From Flavobacteriaceae bacterium (GTDB lineage Bacteria; Bacteroidota; Bacteroidia; Flavobacteriales; Flavobacteriaceae): DNA of 64,000 bases. The DNA lies in NCBI GenBank assembly GCA_003533785.1, contig DQCR01000031.1:1-64000 (forward strand), given 5' to 3'. Below, in pieces: positions 35,468 to 47,488 of the stretch (positions within the stretch are counted from its first letter, which is position 1; every line of letters begins with the position of its first letter). A model generated the notes under the pieces. That model saw only the letters and a program-made list of their open reading frames with translations, searched no databases and was not told where the DNA came from. The position numbers were made by a program, and so were the translations under genes.

Positions 35468-36423
35468 AGATCTATAGGTCCTATTTGTTGAAGACGAGCT
35501 AAAGTGGTATTGTAAGCGGAGAGCATTTCTTCAACAATAGCGGAAGCAGGAATAATCGTATCAATTAATGCGGCTACTTGACCAATCTCCAATTCACCTT
35601 CTTCAAGATCTCCTTCAAACATTCCTTTCTTTGCTCTGCCTTTACCCAGCAGCTGTGCCAATATTTCGGGTTTTGCTCCCTCGGCATAATGCCTTTTTAC
35701 TTGTTCATAAAACGAGTTCTTTAGCAAGCGAACAGGAGTCAGTTCTTTGAGCGTAAGCTCTGTACTTCCCTCTCCTGAGTCTATCACTTTCTTTTTAAAG
35801 GCTTCATGGCAGGAGGCTTCCAAGGAGGCGACAAAACGAGATCCTACTTGAACTGCCTCTGCTCCCAAAGCAAAAGCAGCCAACATGGCCTCACCCGTTG
35901 CAATTCCTCCTGCAGCAATCAAAGGTGCAGAAATTGATTTTCGCACCAAAGGCAATAAAGTCATCGTGGTAGTTTCTTCTCTTCCGTTGTGTCCTCCAGC
36001 TTCAAATCCCTCAGCAACCACCCCGTCCACACCAGCTTCGATTGCTTTCAAAGCAAAAGATACAGAGCTGACAACATGAATAACAGTACAACCCCTGTCT
36101 TTTAAGAATGAGGTCCATAATCGGGGGTTTCCCGCAGACGTAAATACAATCGGCACTTGTTCGCGAATTAGTACGTCAATTAGCAACTCCATCTCGGGAT
36201 ACAAAAGAGGGAGATTGACACCAAATGGCTTATTAGTAACAGCTTTCAGTTTTTGGATATGATTTTCTAAAGTTTCGGGGTGCATAGAGCCTGCTCCTAA
36301 AATACCAAGCCCTCCCGCTTCGCTGACTGCCGCAGCTAATCGCCAACCGCTTGCCCATACCATTCCCGCCTGAATCAAGGGATATTGGATACCAAAAAGT
36401 TGACAAATACGATTATTTCTCAT
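35464..36423 (-). CDS. NAD(P)H-dependent flavoprotein, nitronate monooxygenase/FabK-like
   Basis: The ATG at 36423 gives 319 residues and overlaps the mnmA stop by ATGA; an ATG 14 codons further up lies inside mnmA and is unlikely. The TIM-barrel FMN enzyme has [14 protein letters not shown] at the N-terminus, [11 protein letters not shown], the [15 protein letters not shown] active-site loop, and the FMN-phosphate loop [28 protein letters not shown]. Members oxidise nitronates or act as enoyl-ACP reductase (FabK); sequence alone does not decide. Coupled to mnmA, with no evident functional link. Confidence 0.87.
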   Translation of the reverse strand: MRNNRICQLFGIQYPLIQAGMVWASGWRLAAAVSEAGGLGILGAGSMHPETLENHIQKLKAVTNKPFGVNLPLLYPEMELLIDVLIREQVPIVFTSAGNPRLWTSFLKDRGCTVIHVVSSVSFALKAIEAGVDGVVAEGFEAGGHNGREETTTMTLLPLVRKSISAPLIAAGGIATGEAMLAAFALGAEAVQVGSRFVASLEASCHEAFKKKVIDSGEGSTELTLKELTPVRLLKNSFYEQVKRHYAEGAKPEILAQLLGKGRAKKGMFEGDLEEGELEIGQVAALIDTIIPASAIVEEMLSAYNTTLARLQQIGPIDL

Positions 36424-37619
36424 GCGATAGCTCCTGATCCTATCAATTCTCCTTCTTGATACCATGCTGCAAATTGGCCTGGAGTGATGGCCGACTGTAG
36501 TTTTTCAAACATTATATAAATACCTTGTTCAGTACAGTGTAATTCTGCCTTTTGGAGAGCTTGACGGTAGCGGATTCGTACTTGGTATGTTGTTGCAGAG
36601 TCACCTACAGACAATTGATGCTCTGGATTCACCCAATGAGTCTCCTTTGATTGGATAAATAACGCCTGTTGATATAAACCTGGATGCTCTTTACCTTGTC
36701 CCACAAAAAGGGTGTTTTCGGAAGTGTCTACGGCCAAAACAAATAATGGTTCAGGGGTTCCTCCCACCGCAAGTCCTTTGCGTTGCCCAACGGTAAAGTA
36801 ATGTGCTCCTCGGTGCTGCCCAACTTCAATCCCATCTAGGGCGGAATAGGCTCTTCTCGCTGCAAAATAGGCCCATCGTGCTTCTTCAGAATCAAAATGA
36901 GTTGGGGACTCCCTATAAGGTGAAAACTCTTCTGAAATTTCAATAATGGGTCCTTCTTTGGGCTTTAATTGTTGTTGAAGAAAATCAGGTAAGCGAACTT
37001 TTCCAATAAAACACAAGCCTTGAGAGTCCTTTTTCTCAGCGGTTATCAATCCTTGAGATTTAGCTATTTTCCGTACTTCGTCCTTTTTTAAACCTCCGAT
37101 GGGGAAGAGTGTTTTAGAGAGTTGCTCTTGATTCAACTGACACAAGAAATAAGACTGATCCTTATTGGAGTCTGCGCCACTAATCAAGTGATATAGCGGA
37201 TTCTGCTTATCATCATTACTGATTTCTTTTTGGCAATAATGCCCGGTTGCAACGAAATCGGCATCTAGAGAGAGGGCGATTTTTAAAAAAACATCAAATT
37301 TAATTTCACGATTGCACAAGATATCGGGGTTGGGAGTCCGTCCGCGTTCATACTCTGCAAACATATAGTCAACTATTCGCTCCTTATACTCTTTACTCAA
37401 GTCAACAGTTTGGAAAGCAATCCCCAACTTTTGTGCGACCAACATAGCATCGTTACTATCCTCCAACCAAGGGCATTCTGCATCGATAGTAACCGATTCG
37501 TCATGCCAATTTTTCATAAACAATCCGATTACTTCGTACCCCTTTTCTTTGAGTAAATAGGCCGCAACGGAAGAATCTACTCCTCCTGATAAACCAACGA
37601 CGACACGCTTCCCTTTCAT
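36420..37619 (-). CDS. mnmA: tRNA-specific 2-thiouridylase MnmA
   Basis: The 399-residue enzyme puts sulfur on uridine-34 of tRNA-Lys, -Glu and -Gln. The ATP PP-loop is [15 protein letters not shown] (about 9-23). The catalytic cysteine pair lies in ILCNREIKF (about 101) and GLCFIGKV (about 204). Tail domains with [11 protein letters not shown] and the [14 protein letters not shown] end are present. A TACTTTTA box ends four bases before the ATG. The next gene overlaps its stop by four bases. Confidence 0.95.
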   Translation of the reverse strand: MKGKRVVVGLSGGVDSSVAAYLLKEKGYEVIGLFMKNWHDESVTIDAECPWLEDSNDAMLVAQKLGIAFQTVDLSKEYKERIVDYMFAEYERGRTPNPDILCNREIKFDVFLKIALSLDADFVATGHYCQKEISNDDKQNPLYHLISGADSNKDQSYFLCQLNQEQLSKTLFPIGGLKKDEVRKIAKSQGLITAEKKDSQGLCFIGKVRLPDFLQQQLKPKEGPIIEISEEFSPYRESPTHFDSEEARWAYFAARRAYSALDGIEVGQHRGAHYFTVGQRKGLAVGGTPEPLFVLAVDTSENTLFVGQGKEHPGLYQQALFIQSKETHWVNPEHQLSVGDSATTYQVRIRYRQALQKAELHCTEQGIYIMFEKLQSAITPGQFAAWYQEGELIGSGAIA

Positions 37620-37652
37620 AAGGTAAAAGTAGGGAAGAAAATAGAAATGAAT

Positions 37653-39482
37653 TTATTTTTTACCCCGGGCACGTTGTTGTTTTTCTGCTTCCTGCATGGC
37701 TTTCTGTAATCGAGCCGAAAAACCACCCGACTTTTTAGGCTTTTTCTTGTTTTCCTCAATCTGTGCATGAATTTTATCATTATCAACGATGAAGTTTTTA
37801 ATGACGAGCATCAGGACGATAGTAATCAAGTTTGAAATAAAGTAGTACAAACTCAATCCACTAGCGTAATTGTTAAAGAAAAACAGCATCATCAATGGCA
37901 TGAGATACATGATGACTTTCATATTGGGCATGCCGGGTTGTTGCGGCATTGCCTGCTGTCCTGTTGTCATTTGAGTGTAGAAGAAAATAGCTACCGATGC
38001 GAGAATTGGGAATAAGCTCACATGATCTCCATAAAACGGAATTGAAAAAGGAAGATCCAAAACCGAGTCATAAGAAGACAAGTCATCGGCCCAAAGGAAT
38101 GATTTTTGTCGAAGGGTAAACGCAACGGGGAAGAAGGTAAACAAGGCAAAAAAGACTGGCATTTGGAGCAAGGCGGGCACACAACCCGACATCGGATTGA
38201 CTCCTGCTTTCCCATACAGACTCATGGTTTCTTGTTGTTTTTTAACCGCATTGTCCTTGTGTTTGGCATTTATTTCTTCTACCTCAGGACGTAGCACTTT
38301 CATTTTAATTTGGGAAACATAGGCTTTGTAGGTTACTGGTGACATCGCCAATCGCACGAGAATAGTCAACACAATAATAGCAATCCCAGTAGGAAAGAAA
38401 GTACCTAAAAAAGAGAATAAAGGAAGGAATATAAACCGATTGATCCACCCAAAAATTCCCCAACCCAAGGGGACAGAATCTTCCAAGCCCAAATTGTAGC
38501 TTTTCAGAGTTTTAAAGTCCGTTGGCCCAAAATACCATTGAAAAGCATTGGAAAATTCGCCATTAGTCTGGAGTGCTAATGGAATAGAGGCTTTGAAATT
38601 TTTAGTGAATTTTTCCTCAAGACTTTCCTCTTGTGACAAATCATCTGAGGTCAATTCCACTCGATCCAAAGGCGTTTCACTAATGAGTATTGCACTAAAA
38701 AAATGTTGTCGGAAAGAGACCCATTGAACGCCATCCACTGTTTCTTCGTCGGAACCCGAAATCCCCAATTCGTCTACTTTCCTTTCGCGATGTTGATAGG
38801 AGAGCTCGGTATAACGATTTTCGTAATCCAAGCTTTTTGAATTTCTAAAGGCTTGCGAACTCCATTGCAATTGGGCTCCCTCTGTCCTAAGGTAAGCACC
38901 CAAGCCAGTAGAGCGAATCTGAAAGTCAATGAGGTAAGAGGAGGGGTTGATGATATAATCCATAACCAACTGCATGCCAGAATTGGCCCCAGAAGTTAAT
39001 GTTAACACCTCTGTATCCCCTTGCTTGGTCAGAGTCGGAGTAAAATAAAAATCACGGCTATTGAGTACCCGTCCATCTCGAAGGGGTATTTCAATATTTA
39101 ATTCTGTATTGTTATCGGCAATCAATTGGAGAGGCTCCGACTGATAATTCTCAAATTCTGTCAACTGAACTTTAATCAAATTTCCTCCTTTAGAGTCGAC
39201 TTGAACTAGAAGTTTATCAGATCGGAGTGTTTGGATTTCATTTGGGCGCTCTTGCATGAAAGCCGCCAAATCACCATAGGTGTTTTGAAGAACAATTTGA
39301 GCTATGGAATCATTGACAACAGTTGATGGGGCACCTTTGGGGGTTGCTAATTCGGTTGTATCCATAGAAGTGTCTTGGGAAACACCCTCTTGAGGTTGAT
39401 TCTGATACAACATCCACGTGAGTATTATGGCAATCAATATGAAGCCAATGAACTGGTACGGATCAAATTTTCTTTCTTCCAT
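37653..39482 (-). CDS. yidC: Membrane protein insertase YidC
   Basis: The 609-residue protein inserts and folds inner-membrane proteins, with or without SecYEG. It has an N-terminal membrane anchor (about 10-27), a large periplasmic beta domain (about 60-340), and a C-terminal five-helix core with ILVRLAMSPVTYKAYVSQIKMKVLRPEVEEI (conserved positive groove arginine and cytoplasmic hairpin). The tail is basic (LQKAMQEAEKQQRARGKK), as in versions that bind ribosomes. pyrG lies 16 nt upstream, and a TATCTTTA box ends four bases before the ATG. ftsY at 48.5 kb is its functional partner. Confidence 0.96.
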   Translation of the reverse strand: MEERKFDPYQFIGFILIAIILTWMLYQNQPQEGVSQDTSMDTTELATPKGAPSTVVNDSIAQIVLQNTYGDLAAFMQERPNEIQTLRSDKLLVQVDSKGGNLIKVQLTEFENYQSEPLQLIADNNTELNIEIPLRDGRVLNSRDFYFTPTLTKQGDTEVLTLTSGANSGMQLVMDYIINPSSYLIDFQIRSTGLGAYLRTEGAQLQWSSQAFRNSKSLDYENRYTELSYQHRERKVDELGISGSDEETVDGVQWVSFRQHFFSAILISETPLDRVELTSDDLSQEESLEEKFTKNFKASIPLALQTNGEFSNAFQWYFGPTDFKTLKSYNLGLEDSVPLGWGIFGWINRFIFLPLFSFLGTFFPTGIAIIVLTILVRLAMSPVTYKAYVSQIKMKVLRPEVEEINAKHKDNAVKKQQETMSLYGKAGVNPMSGCVPALLQMPVFFALFTFFPVAFTLRQKSFLWADDLSSYDSVLDLPFSIPFYGDHVSLFPILASVAIFFYTQMTTGQQAMPQQPGMPNMKVIMYLMPLMMLFFFNNYASGLSLYYFISNLITIVLMLVIKNFIVDNDKIHAQIEENKKKPKKSGGFSARLQKAMQEAEKQQRARGKK

Positions 39483-39498
39483 TAGGTAAAGATAGTTT

Positions 39499-41124
<1,626 letters not shown>

Positions 41125-41141
41125 TTAAAACCTACCGGGCT

Positions 41142-41149
41142 CAAAAATA
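41142..41149 (-). promoter_or_regulatory. Candidate -7 box of pyrG (TATTTTTG)
   Basis: This is an exact TAnnTTTG match on the minus strand, 29 nt before the pyrG ATG, in the 70-nt gap after the LysM protein gene. No G-rich attenuator of the Bacillus pyrG type was noticed. Confidence 0.4.
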
Positions 41150-41182
41150 CAAAATCTAAAACAGCCTATTGTAGCTTTTGAG

Positions 41183-42916
41183 TTATTTCTTTAATACAAT
41201 TATCGAATCTTCACGATACTGTAATAAATAAATACCTTTGTTGATATATGATCCGTTGGGCTGGGGTTTGTAATCAAATCGACTTTCAACATAATCTGTC
41301 TCACCCAAACTTGATCCTTCTGCAAGATTACCTTTCCGCGTCATTCGTAATAACAAATCCAAAGTCAAATCATAGCCACGTTTTGCTTCTTTAGAAGGAT
41401 ACATCCCAAAACGATTTAGAAAGCGTTCGGCCATGAGGCCTTCGTCAAATAGTTGAGGATGATAGCCCGAGGTGAAGGTGAAAGCCAGAGAGGCAAAGGT
41501 TGCTGCAGAAATATTCGGGTCCTCATAGGCAGCTCCACGATAGGTGGTAAATAATTGAATGGGACGGCTGGGTGAAATCTTACCACTGAGTTGGGAACTA
41601 ATGCTCGATATTAAAGAAAAATTTTCAGATTCTAAGATAATTTTATTGGGTATGCTATCTAGCAAAAGAGAATCCATCAATTCAGAATCTAAATATCCTC
41701 CCTGCTCTGGTCGAAATTGAATGGCAAATGGATACCGTTCTTGAAGCATTTTTTCAACCTCTCTGTTTAGAGAGTCGGCAACTATGACAATATTTTCTTC
41801 TTCACTGAGCACGTTATCCAGATGCTTCAACATTCGATCCCTAAGTTGCTTTTTGGGAGGGATACTTTGGTAAACATTCGGACGCATATGCACTTCTTTA
41901 TACGAGAGTGGAGCTACCTTAGGAACCTTACTTAGCTTGGGTAGGGCAGAAATAAAATCGAAATTTTTGGGTATCAATGGTCCAATAATTACGTCTTGTT
42001 GAGATAGAAGTGAATTCTGCATGAGTTGTACCAACTTCGCTTTTCGATTTTGGGTATCAAAGACCGTGAGTTCGGAAGCTATCCCTTGTTCTGACAAAAC
42101 TTCCATAGCCAGACGAGTACCCGAATAAAAATCAAAAGACAAGCTACTGAGGTTTCGTTTTTTAAAAAATTCTCTAGTCTTTTCTATGGAATCCAATTCC
42201 AAAGAATTCACCTTAAAGGGCAAAAGTAAACCTACTCTCAGGGATCGATCAAGGGGGTTAAGGGAGTCGAATAAATTTATTTTCTGGACCAACAGATCAT
42301 CTTGAATTTTCAAGTCTCCAGAAAATTCTAACGGCACCTTAAGAACCATTCCTGCTTGTAGTCCTTTAGCAATTAACTCGGGATTCAGTGAGTCCAATAT
42401 GCCCTGGGAAACACCTAATTTTTTTTCAATTCGATAGTAGCCTTCCTTGGGCAAAACGGTATAATAATTATAGGCTGGAGTAGGCGCTACCAAAGAATCT
42501 TTTGTGCTGATAGGGAGTTGCAGTATTTGACCGGCTTTTAAGCCGTTTTTCAGCGAAGGATTCAATGCTTCTAATTCCTGAATTGTTATACCATAGGTAT
42601 AGGCAATTCTCCATTTTGTTGCTTTGGGCGGAACCAAATAAGATTCTGTATCTACTGATGGCGCTTCAATCACCATCACAGGAGATTCGAAAACAGGTAT
42701 TCGGAGCATCATTTTTCGTTTCAATCCAACCCTTTCAAGGGTGGGATTATAAACTTTTATTTGCTCAATGCTTATCTCGTATTGTTGTGCTAGACCAAAC
42801 AAGGTCTCTTTTTTCTTGACTTTATGCGTGATAAACCGATCTGGAATTCTCGTGTCTTGCGCTCGTAATGCAAGCATGCTCAAGAGGAGCAAGAGCAACA
42901 ACCCATACTTTTTCAT
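41183..42916 (-). CDS. LysM-repeat protein with periplasmic-binding-protein fold
   Basis: The 577-residue exported protein (signal peptide MKKYGLLLLLLLSMLALRAQ) has three LysM-like units in its first 200 residues (HKVKKKETLFGLAQQYEISIEQIKVYNP; WRIAYTYGITIQELEALNPSLKNGLKAGQILQLP; YYRIEKKLGVSQGILDSLNP). Residues about 230-577 look like a type-1 periplasmic-binding fold of the ABC-transporter receptor/LpoA kind (RVGLLLPFKV, DVIIGPLIP, TFTSGYHPQLF). By analogy with LpoA it may bind peptidoglycan and regulate wall synthesis, but this is inference. A TATATTTA box ends four bases before the ATG. Position: between guaA and pyrG. Confidence 0.83.
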   Translation of the reverse strand: MKKYGLLLLLLLSMLALRAQDTRIPDRFITHKVKKKETLFGLAQQYEISIEQIKVYNPTLERVGLKRKMMLRIPVFESPVMVIEAPSVDTESYLVPPKATKWRIAYTYGITIQELEALNPSLKNGLKAGQILQLPISTKDSLVAPTPAYNYYTVLPKEGYYRIEKKLGVSQGILDSLNPELIAKGLQAGMVLKVPLEFSGDLKIQDDLLVQKINLFDSLNPLDRSLRVGLLLPFKVNSLELDSIEKTREFFKKRNLSSLSFDFYSGTRLAMEVLSEQGIASELTVFDTQNRKAKLVQLMQNSLLSQQDVIIGPLIPKNFDFISALPKLSKVPKVAPLSYKEVHMRPNVYQSIPPKKQLRDRMLKHLDNVLSEEENIVIVADSLNREVEKMLQERYPFAIQFRPEQGGYLDSELMDSLLLDSIPNKIILESENFSLISSISSQLSGKISPSRPIQLFTTYRGAAYEDPNISAATFASLAFTFTSGYHPQLFDEGLMAERFLNRFGMYPSKEAKRGYDLTLDLLLRMTRKGNLAEGSSLGETDYVESRFDYKPQPNGSYINKGIYLLQYREDSIIVLKK

Positions 42917-42935
42917 GCCCTAAATATATCAAAAA

Positions 42936-44465
42936 CTATTCCCATTCAATGGTTGCTGGGGGTTTGGAACTGATGTCGTAGACCACTCGATTGACTCCCG
43001 GTACTTTATTGATAATTTGGTTGGATATATCCTGCAGAAAAGCGTAAGGCAGATCAACCCAGTCTGCGGTCATCCCATCGGTAGATTCTACTGCACGCAA
43101 GGCGACACATTTCTCATAGGTGCGCTCATCCCCCATTACGCCTACCGACTGAACAGGCAATAGCATAGCACCTGCTTGCCATATCTTATCATAAAGACCT
43201 TCTTTCTTAAGGCCTTGGATAAAAAGCGCATCTACTTCTTGAAGCATTTTAACTTTTTCAGCAGTAATGTCTCCTAAAATTCGAATCCCCAACCCAGGGC
43301 CGGGGAAAGGATGTCGTCCTAAAATCTCAGGTGCTATATTCAGACTTTTTCCTACGCGCCGTACTTCATCTTTGAACAACATACGAAGGGGTTCCACAAT
43401 TTTTAATTGCATATAGTCGGGAAGACCGCCTACATTATGGTGGGATTTGATCGTGACAGAGGGGCCATTGACCGAGACCGATTCGATAACGTCGGGATAG
43501 ATGGTTCCTTGCCCCAGCCATGCAGCGCCAGCGATTTCTTTAGACTCCGTATCGAACACATCAATGAAGGTTTTTCCAATTATTTTTCGTTTCTGCTCGG
43601 GATCGGTGACCCCTTCTAAGGCTGCTAGGAAAAGGGCGCTCGTATCCACGCCTTTCACATTGAGTCCCATTCCTTCGTATTGCTGTAATACTTGACTGAA
43701 CTCGCCTTTACGCAACAGACCGTTATTGACAAATATGCAATTCAGTTGGGTGCCGATAGCGTGATGCAATAAAATTGCAGCAACTGTTGAATCTACCCCA
43801 CCCGATAGGCCTAGAATTACTTTTTCATCTCCAATTTGATTTCGCAATTCTTGAACTGTCATTTCAACAAACGAATCGGGAGTCCAATCGGAAGCGACCC
43901 CAGCAATCTTATTAATAAAGTTTTCCAAAATTTGTTTTCCATCGGTGCTGTGGTAGACTTCGGGATGGAATTGCAGGGCATAAGTAGCTTCTCCCGCTAT
44001 TTGATAGGCTGCATGGGTTACGTCTTCGGTACTTGCCAATAATATCCCTCTCTCCGGTAGTTTTTCAATGGTGTCACTGTGGCTCATCCATACTTGACTA
44101 TCGCCAGGCACGTTTTCAAAAAGCGGATTCTTACTATCGATGTAAGACAAGCGAGCTCTTCCATACTCCCGGCTATTGGAGGGACTCACTTTGCCTCCCG
44201 AAAAATGAGCCAAGTATTGTGCGCCATAACAAACTCCTAATACTGGTTTTTTGCCTCGTATTTCTGACAAATCAGGATGCAAGGCATCATCAGAGCGAAC
44301 CGAAAAAGGGGATCCCGACAGGATGACTGCCTTAAAATCAGCCAAGCTTTTTGGAATCTTGTTGAAGGGGTGAATTTCGCAGTATGTGTTTAGCTCCCGA
44401 ACCCGACGGGCAATCAATTGGGTGTACTGTGAACCGAAATCGAGAATGAGTACTTTTTCTTGCAT
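42936..44465 (-). CDS. guaA: GMP synthase (glutamine-hydrolysing)
   Basis: The ATG at 44465 gives 509 residues ([14 protein letters not shown]), the family standard; a further-upstream start adds seven hydrophobic residues and would lie over the promoter box. The enzyme converts XMP to GMP. Glutaminase domain: [13 protein letters not shown] nucleophile, [10 protein letters not shown] triad. ATP-pyrophosphatase domain: [15 protein letters not shown]. The C-terminal dimerisation domain ends [17 protein letters not shown], the canonical tail. A TATTTTTG box ends three bases before the ATG. Confidence 0.97.
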   Translation of the reverse strand: MQEKVLILDFGSQYTQLIARRVRELNTYCEIHPFNKIPKSLADFKAVILSGSPFSVRSDDALHPDLSEIRGKKPVLGVCYGAQYLAHFSGGKVSPSNSREYGRARLSYIDSKNPLFENVPGDSQVWMSHSDTIEKLPERGILLASTEDVTHAAYQIAGEATYALQFHPEVYHSTDGKQILENFINKIAGVASDWTPDSFVEMTVQELRNQIGDEKVILGLSGGVDSTVAAILLHHAIGTQLNCIFVNNGLLRKGEFSQVLQQYEGMGLNVKGVDTSALFLAALEGVTDPEQKRKIIGKTFIDVFDTESKEIAGAAWLGQGTIYPDVIESVSVNGPSVTIKSHHNVGGLPDYMQLKIVEPLRMLFKDEVRRVGKSLNIAPEILGRHPFPGPGLGIRILGDITAEKVKMLQEVDALFIQGLKKEGLYDKIWQAGAMLLPVQSVGVMGDERTYEKCVALRAVESTDGMTADWVDLPYAFLQDISNQIINKVPGVNRVVYDISSKPPATIEWE

Positions 44466-44468
44466 GAA

Positions 44469-44476
44469 CAAAAATA
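44469..44476 (-). promoter_or_regulatory. Candidate -7 box of guaA (TATTTTTG), three bases from the ATG
   Basis: This is an exact TAnnTTTG match on the minus strand with only three bases between it and the guaA ATG at 44465. A TTTA lies about 20 nt further upstream in place of the -33 TTTG. It implies an mRNA with no leader or one of a few bases. Confidence 0.5.
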
Positions 44477-44541
44477 GGTAATTCACTTAGGGTTCCTAAA
44501 TCATTCTTTCGCTTTTTTTTCCCAATTAATTGTTGAAAATT

Positions 44542-46149
44542 CTATAACTCTATCCAAGTAAATTGAAATTTTAGTGGATCGAATGATTCCATGAGCTGAG
44601 GAATTAAGCTTGGTCCTTTTTCGAGATAGAATGTGCTAAAATTAGCCTTTCGCTCTTGAAGCCCTGAATTGGGGAAAAGAGACTCGTGTAATTTTTCCAG
44701 ACGTTCTACCTGATCTTTTAGTTTTCTTTTTTGGGCACGAAGGAGGCGCTTTTCTAAATGATCGATTCCTTTAAATTGTTTTTGTTGTTGTGCTGCTACA
44801 GCCCCTTCATAAGAGGCATCTGTCTGCTTTACTAGACCTTTCAAATGGCGGAAATTTTTTTCTAATTCCTTTTTTAAAAATTGCAAATCCAAGTCAATGG
44901 CACTTAATTGCTGTATCTTTTTGTTCACCAAGTCAGGGCGTTTCAAAAATAAATCTTCAGGACGCAAATCCAATTTATTCATTTTTCCAACAGTCTTCCC
45001 ATTTACTAATACAGCAGAATTTCTAAGAATCAACAGCGGAAAAGGAACTTTTTGTGACTCAAAAAATGACTTCAATTGAAACCAATAAGCCAGTTCGCCT
45101 CCCCCTCCAATATAACCCAGATTGGGCAAAAGTACTTCTTGATACAAAGGACGCATTAGAACATTAGGAGAAAAGTTTTCGGGGTGATCGTTTAAGAGGC
45201 TGAGCATCGTTTCTTTAGATCGGACCCTTGGATCACCATCCCACTGATAGCCTGCTTCATGTGTGATAATTCGTTGTCGCTTTTGGGGAGACAAATAAAA
45301 AAGATTGATCTCTCTAGGGGTCACTTGTGGTTTGTAGGAAGGATGGTAGTTCTGTTGAAGTTGCTCAATCTGGTTTTGGGTTTCTTTAAAACAGTCTTGC
45401 TTTTCCAATTCCTTTTGAAAATAGGGAATGAAACTCTTTTTTAAATCGGGATCATCGCCGTCAAGTATGATTAATCCTGTCTCTGCAAAAAGAGCATTGA
45501 CAAGAGATCGTGTGGCTTCGCCAAGCGTTTGGGAAGATCGATAACTTCGATTTATCCATTCTTTTAGTTGATTTCCCGATTCACTCTCGGGCAATTCTTT
45601 TGTCAATAAATCCAATATTGATTGTAAAGAATCCAATGACAGGTCCCCTACTTTACCTCCTGAGTTTGGATGCTCCCATTGAAACTTTTTCCCTTTGAAT
45701 GAAAAATGACTTATCTCTTCAAAATCGTGATCTTCAGAAGCCATCCAATAAACAGGGACAAAATCCTTGCTAGGCATGGCTTTTTTTAATTGTTGGCACA
45801 ATTTGATGGTCGACACTATTTTAAAAATAAAATAAAGTGGGCCAGTAAGTAAGCTCAATTGATGCCCAGTGGTTATAGTAAAAGTGGATGCTTTCTCCAG
45901 CCGTTTGATATTGGCTGCCGTTGCATCTGAAAGTGAAGTATTGACGTATTGGGCTTCGAGGGTACGAACGAGTAATTGTCGCTGCGAACGAGAGTAGGTA
46001 GGAGCTTTTAGTTCGGTTTGCTTCTTAAAGTTATCTATGCTAGGAAAGGCTTCATAGAAAGCATTCAGGGTCTTTTCTTGTTTTAGATAGTCTAATATAA
46101 GCGTGGAGAAAAATCCAGTCTGCTCATAAGGAATGGTATGGGCTTTCAT
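44542..46149 (-). CDS. bshC: Bacillithiol biosynthesis cysteine-adding enzyme BshC
   Basis: The ATG at 46149 gives 535 residues; a TTG two codons earlier is less likely. BshC joins cysteine to glucosaminyl-malate, the last step of the thiol cofactor bacillithiol. The family shows as TITTGHQLSLLTGPLYFIFKI (HxxxxxGP active-site region), PVYWMASEDHDFEEI, RPLYQEVLLPNLGYIGGGGELAYW, and a long C-terminal coiled coil (LEKRLLRAQKRKLKDQVERL). No BshA or BshB is in the window. It indicates that this organism uses bacillithiol rather than glutathione. Confidence 0.93.
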   Translation of the reverse strand: MKAHTIPYEQTGFFSTLILDYLKQEKTLNAFYEAFPSIDNFKKQTELKAPTYSRSQRQLLVRTLEAQYVNTSLSDATAANIKRLEKASTFTITTGHQLSLLTGPLYFIFKIVSTIKLCQQLKKAMPSKDFVPVYWMASEDHDFEEISHFSFKGKKFQWEHPNSGGKVGDLSLDSLQSILDLLTKELPESESGNQLKEWINRSYRSSQTLGEATRSLVNALFAETGLIILDGDDPDLKKSFIPYFQKELEKQDCFKETQNQIEQLQQNYHPSYKPQVTPREINLFYLSPQKRQRIITHEAGYQWDGDPRVRSKETMLSLLNDHPENFSPNVLMRPLYQEVLLPNLGYIGGGGELAYWFQLKSFFESQKVPFPLLILRNSAVLVNGKTVGKMNKLDLRPEDLFLKRPDLVNKKIQQLSAIDLDLQFLKKELEKNFRHLKGLVKQTDASYEGAVAAQQQKQFKGIDHLEKRLLRAQKRKLKDQVERLEKLHESLFPNSGLQERKANFSTFYLEKGPSLIPQLMESFDPLKFQFTWIEL

Positions 46150-46179
46150 AACCAATCTTTCTGTAAATATATCCTAAAA

Positions 46180-47481
46180 TTAGTTGGGTCGGCCAAAGAG
46201 ATCAAACTCCGTAGCTGAGGTAATGGTTATCTGAGCAAAATCACCCAACTTCAAATAGTGCTCTTGAGCTGAAATTAAGACTTCATTATCTACATCGGGA
46301 GAGTCGTATTCGGTTCGTCCAATAAAATAATTTCCCTCTTTGCGGTCAATCATGCAACGCATTGATTGCCCCACCCGTTGTTGATTGCTTTCTCTAGAAA
46401 TTTCCGATTGAATCGCCATGATTTCGTTAGCTCGTTCTTGCTTGACATCCTCAGGCACATCGTCTTCTAGGGCAAAGGCGTGGGTATTTTCTTCATGACT
46501 GTAGGTAAAACAGCCCAGCCGATCAAAGCGCATTTCTCGAACCCAATCTTTGAGTGTTTTGAAGTCTGTCTCGGTTTCGCCTGGATAGCCAACAATAAGA
46601 GAGGTCCGTATTCCAATTTCAGGAACAGCTGCTCGAAAATCTTGAATTAATTTAGTGGTTTTAGCCTGGGTCGTCCCGCGTCGCATCGATTTTAAAATAG
46701 AATCAGAAATATGTTGCAATGGGATATCAATATAATTACACACCTTAGGTTCTTCTCGCATCACTTCAAGTACGTCCATTGGAAATCCTGTAGGAAACGC
46801 GTAGTGGAGGCGAATCCATTCTATGCCATTCACTTTAACCAAGGCTTTGAGCAACGCTGCCAACCTGCGTTCTTTATAAAGATCCAGTCCATAATATGTG
46901 AGATCTTGAGCAATCAAAATCAACTCTTTCACCCCATCCTTTGCAAGTAGGGAAGCTTCTTCTACCAGAGCTTCAATACTTTTGGATTGATGCTTGCCTC
47001 GCATAAGTGGAATCGCACAAAAAGAACAAGGTCGATCGCAGCCTTCAGCGATTTTGAGATAAGCGTAATTTCTGGGGGTGGTAGTCAATCGTTCGCCTAA
47101 TAATTCATGTTTATAGTCGGCCCCTAATACTTTAAGTAATTGAGGCAGATCAGTCGTTCCAAAATATTGATCTACTTGAGGAATTTCTTTTTCTAAGTCG
47201 GGCTTATAGCGTTCGCTTAAGCAACCGGTAACATAGACCCGGTCTACTTCTCCCTTTTCTTTCTTTTGAATTTGTTCGAGAATCGTGTTGACCGATTCTT
47301 CTTTGGCATCAGCAATAAACCCACAGGTGTTGACAACGACAATATTGCCCTCTTTTTCGTGAACAACCTCTTTTCCACTTGCTTTTAATTGGCCCATTAG
47401 CACTTCAGAATCATAGAGATTTTTCGAGCAACCAAGCGTGATGACATTGATTGTGTGTTTGTGGTGACTTTTGGTTCGCAT
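46180..47481 (-). CDS. rimO: Ribosomal protein S12 methylthiotransferase RimO
   Basis: The 433-residue radical-SAM enzyme methylthiolates the conserved aspartate of S12. N-terminal cluster cysteines: TLGCSKNLYDSE, NTCGFIADA, TGCLSERY. The radical-SAM cluster is CDRPCSFCAIP (CxxxCxxC), and a TRAM domain forms the C-terminal 65 residues. The SKN motif separates RimO from MiaB. Length is normal. It lies 7 nt after the alpha/beta hydrolase gene on the same strand. Confidence 0.96.
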   Translation of the reverse strand: MRTKSHHKHTINVITLGCSKNLYDSEVLMGQLKASGKEVVHEKEGNIVVVNTCGFIADAKEESVNTILEQIQKKEKGEVDRVYVTGCLSERYKPDLEKEIPQVDQYFGTTDLPQLLKVLGADYKHELLGERLTTTPRNYAYLKIAEGCDRPCSFCAIPLMRGKHQSKSIEALVEEASLLAKDGVKELILIAQDLTYYGLDLYKERRLAALLKALVKVNGIEWIRLHYAFPTGFPMDVLEVMREEPKVCNYIDIPLQHISDSILKSMRRGTTQAKTTKLIQDFRAAVPEIGIRTSLIVGYPGETETDFKTLKDWVREMRFDRLGCFTYSHEENTHAFALEDDVPEDVKQERANEIMAIQSEISRESNQQRVGQSMRCMIDRKEGNYFIGRTEYDSPDVDNEVLISAQEHYLKLGDFAQITITSATEFDLFGRPN

Positions 47482-47488
47482 AGAAAAA

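Noticed and set aside
44033..44326. 97-residue open frame opposite guaA
   Set aside because: It is a shadow of the guaA frame, with no family features and no promoter or spacing of its own.
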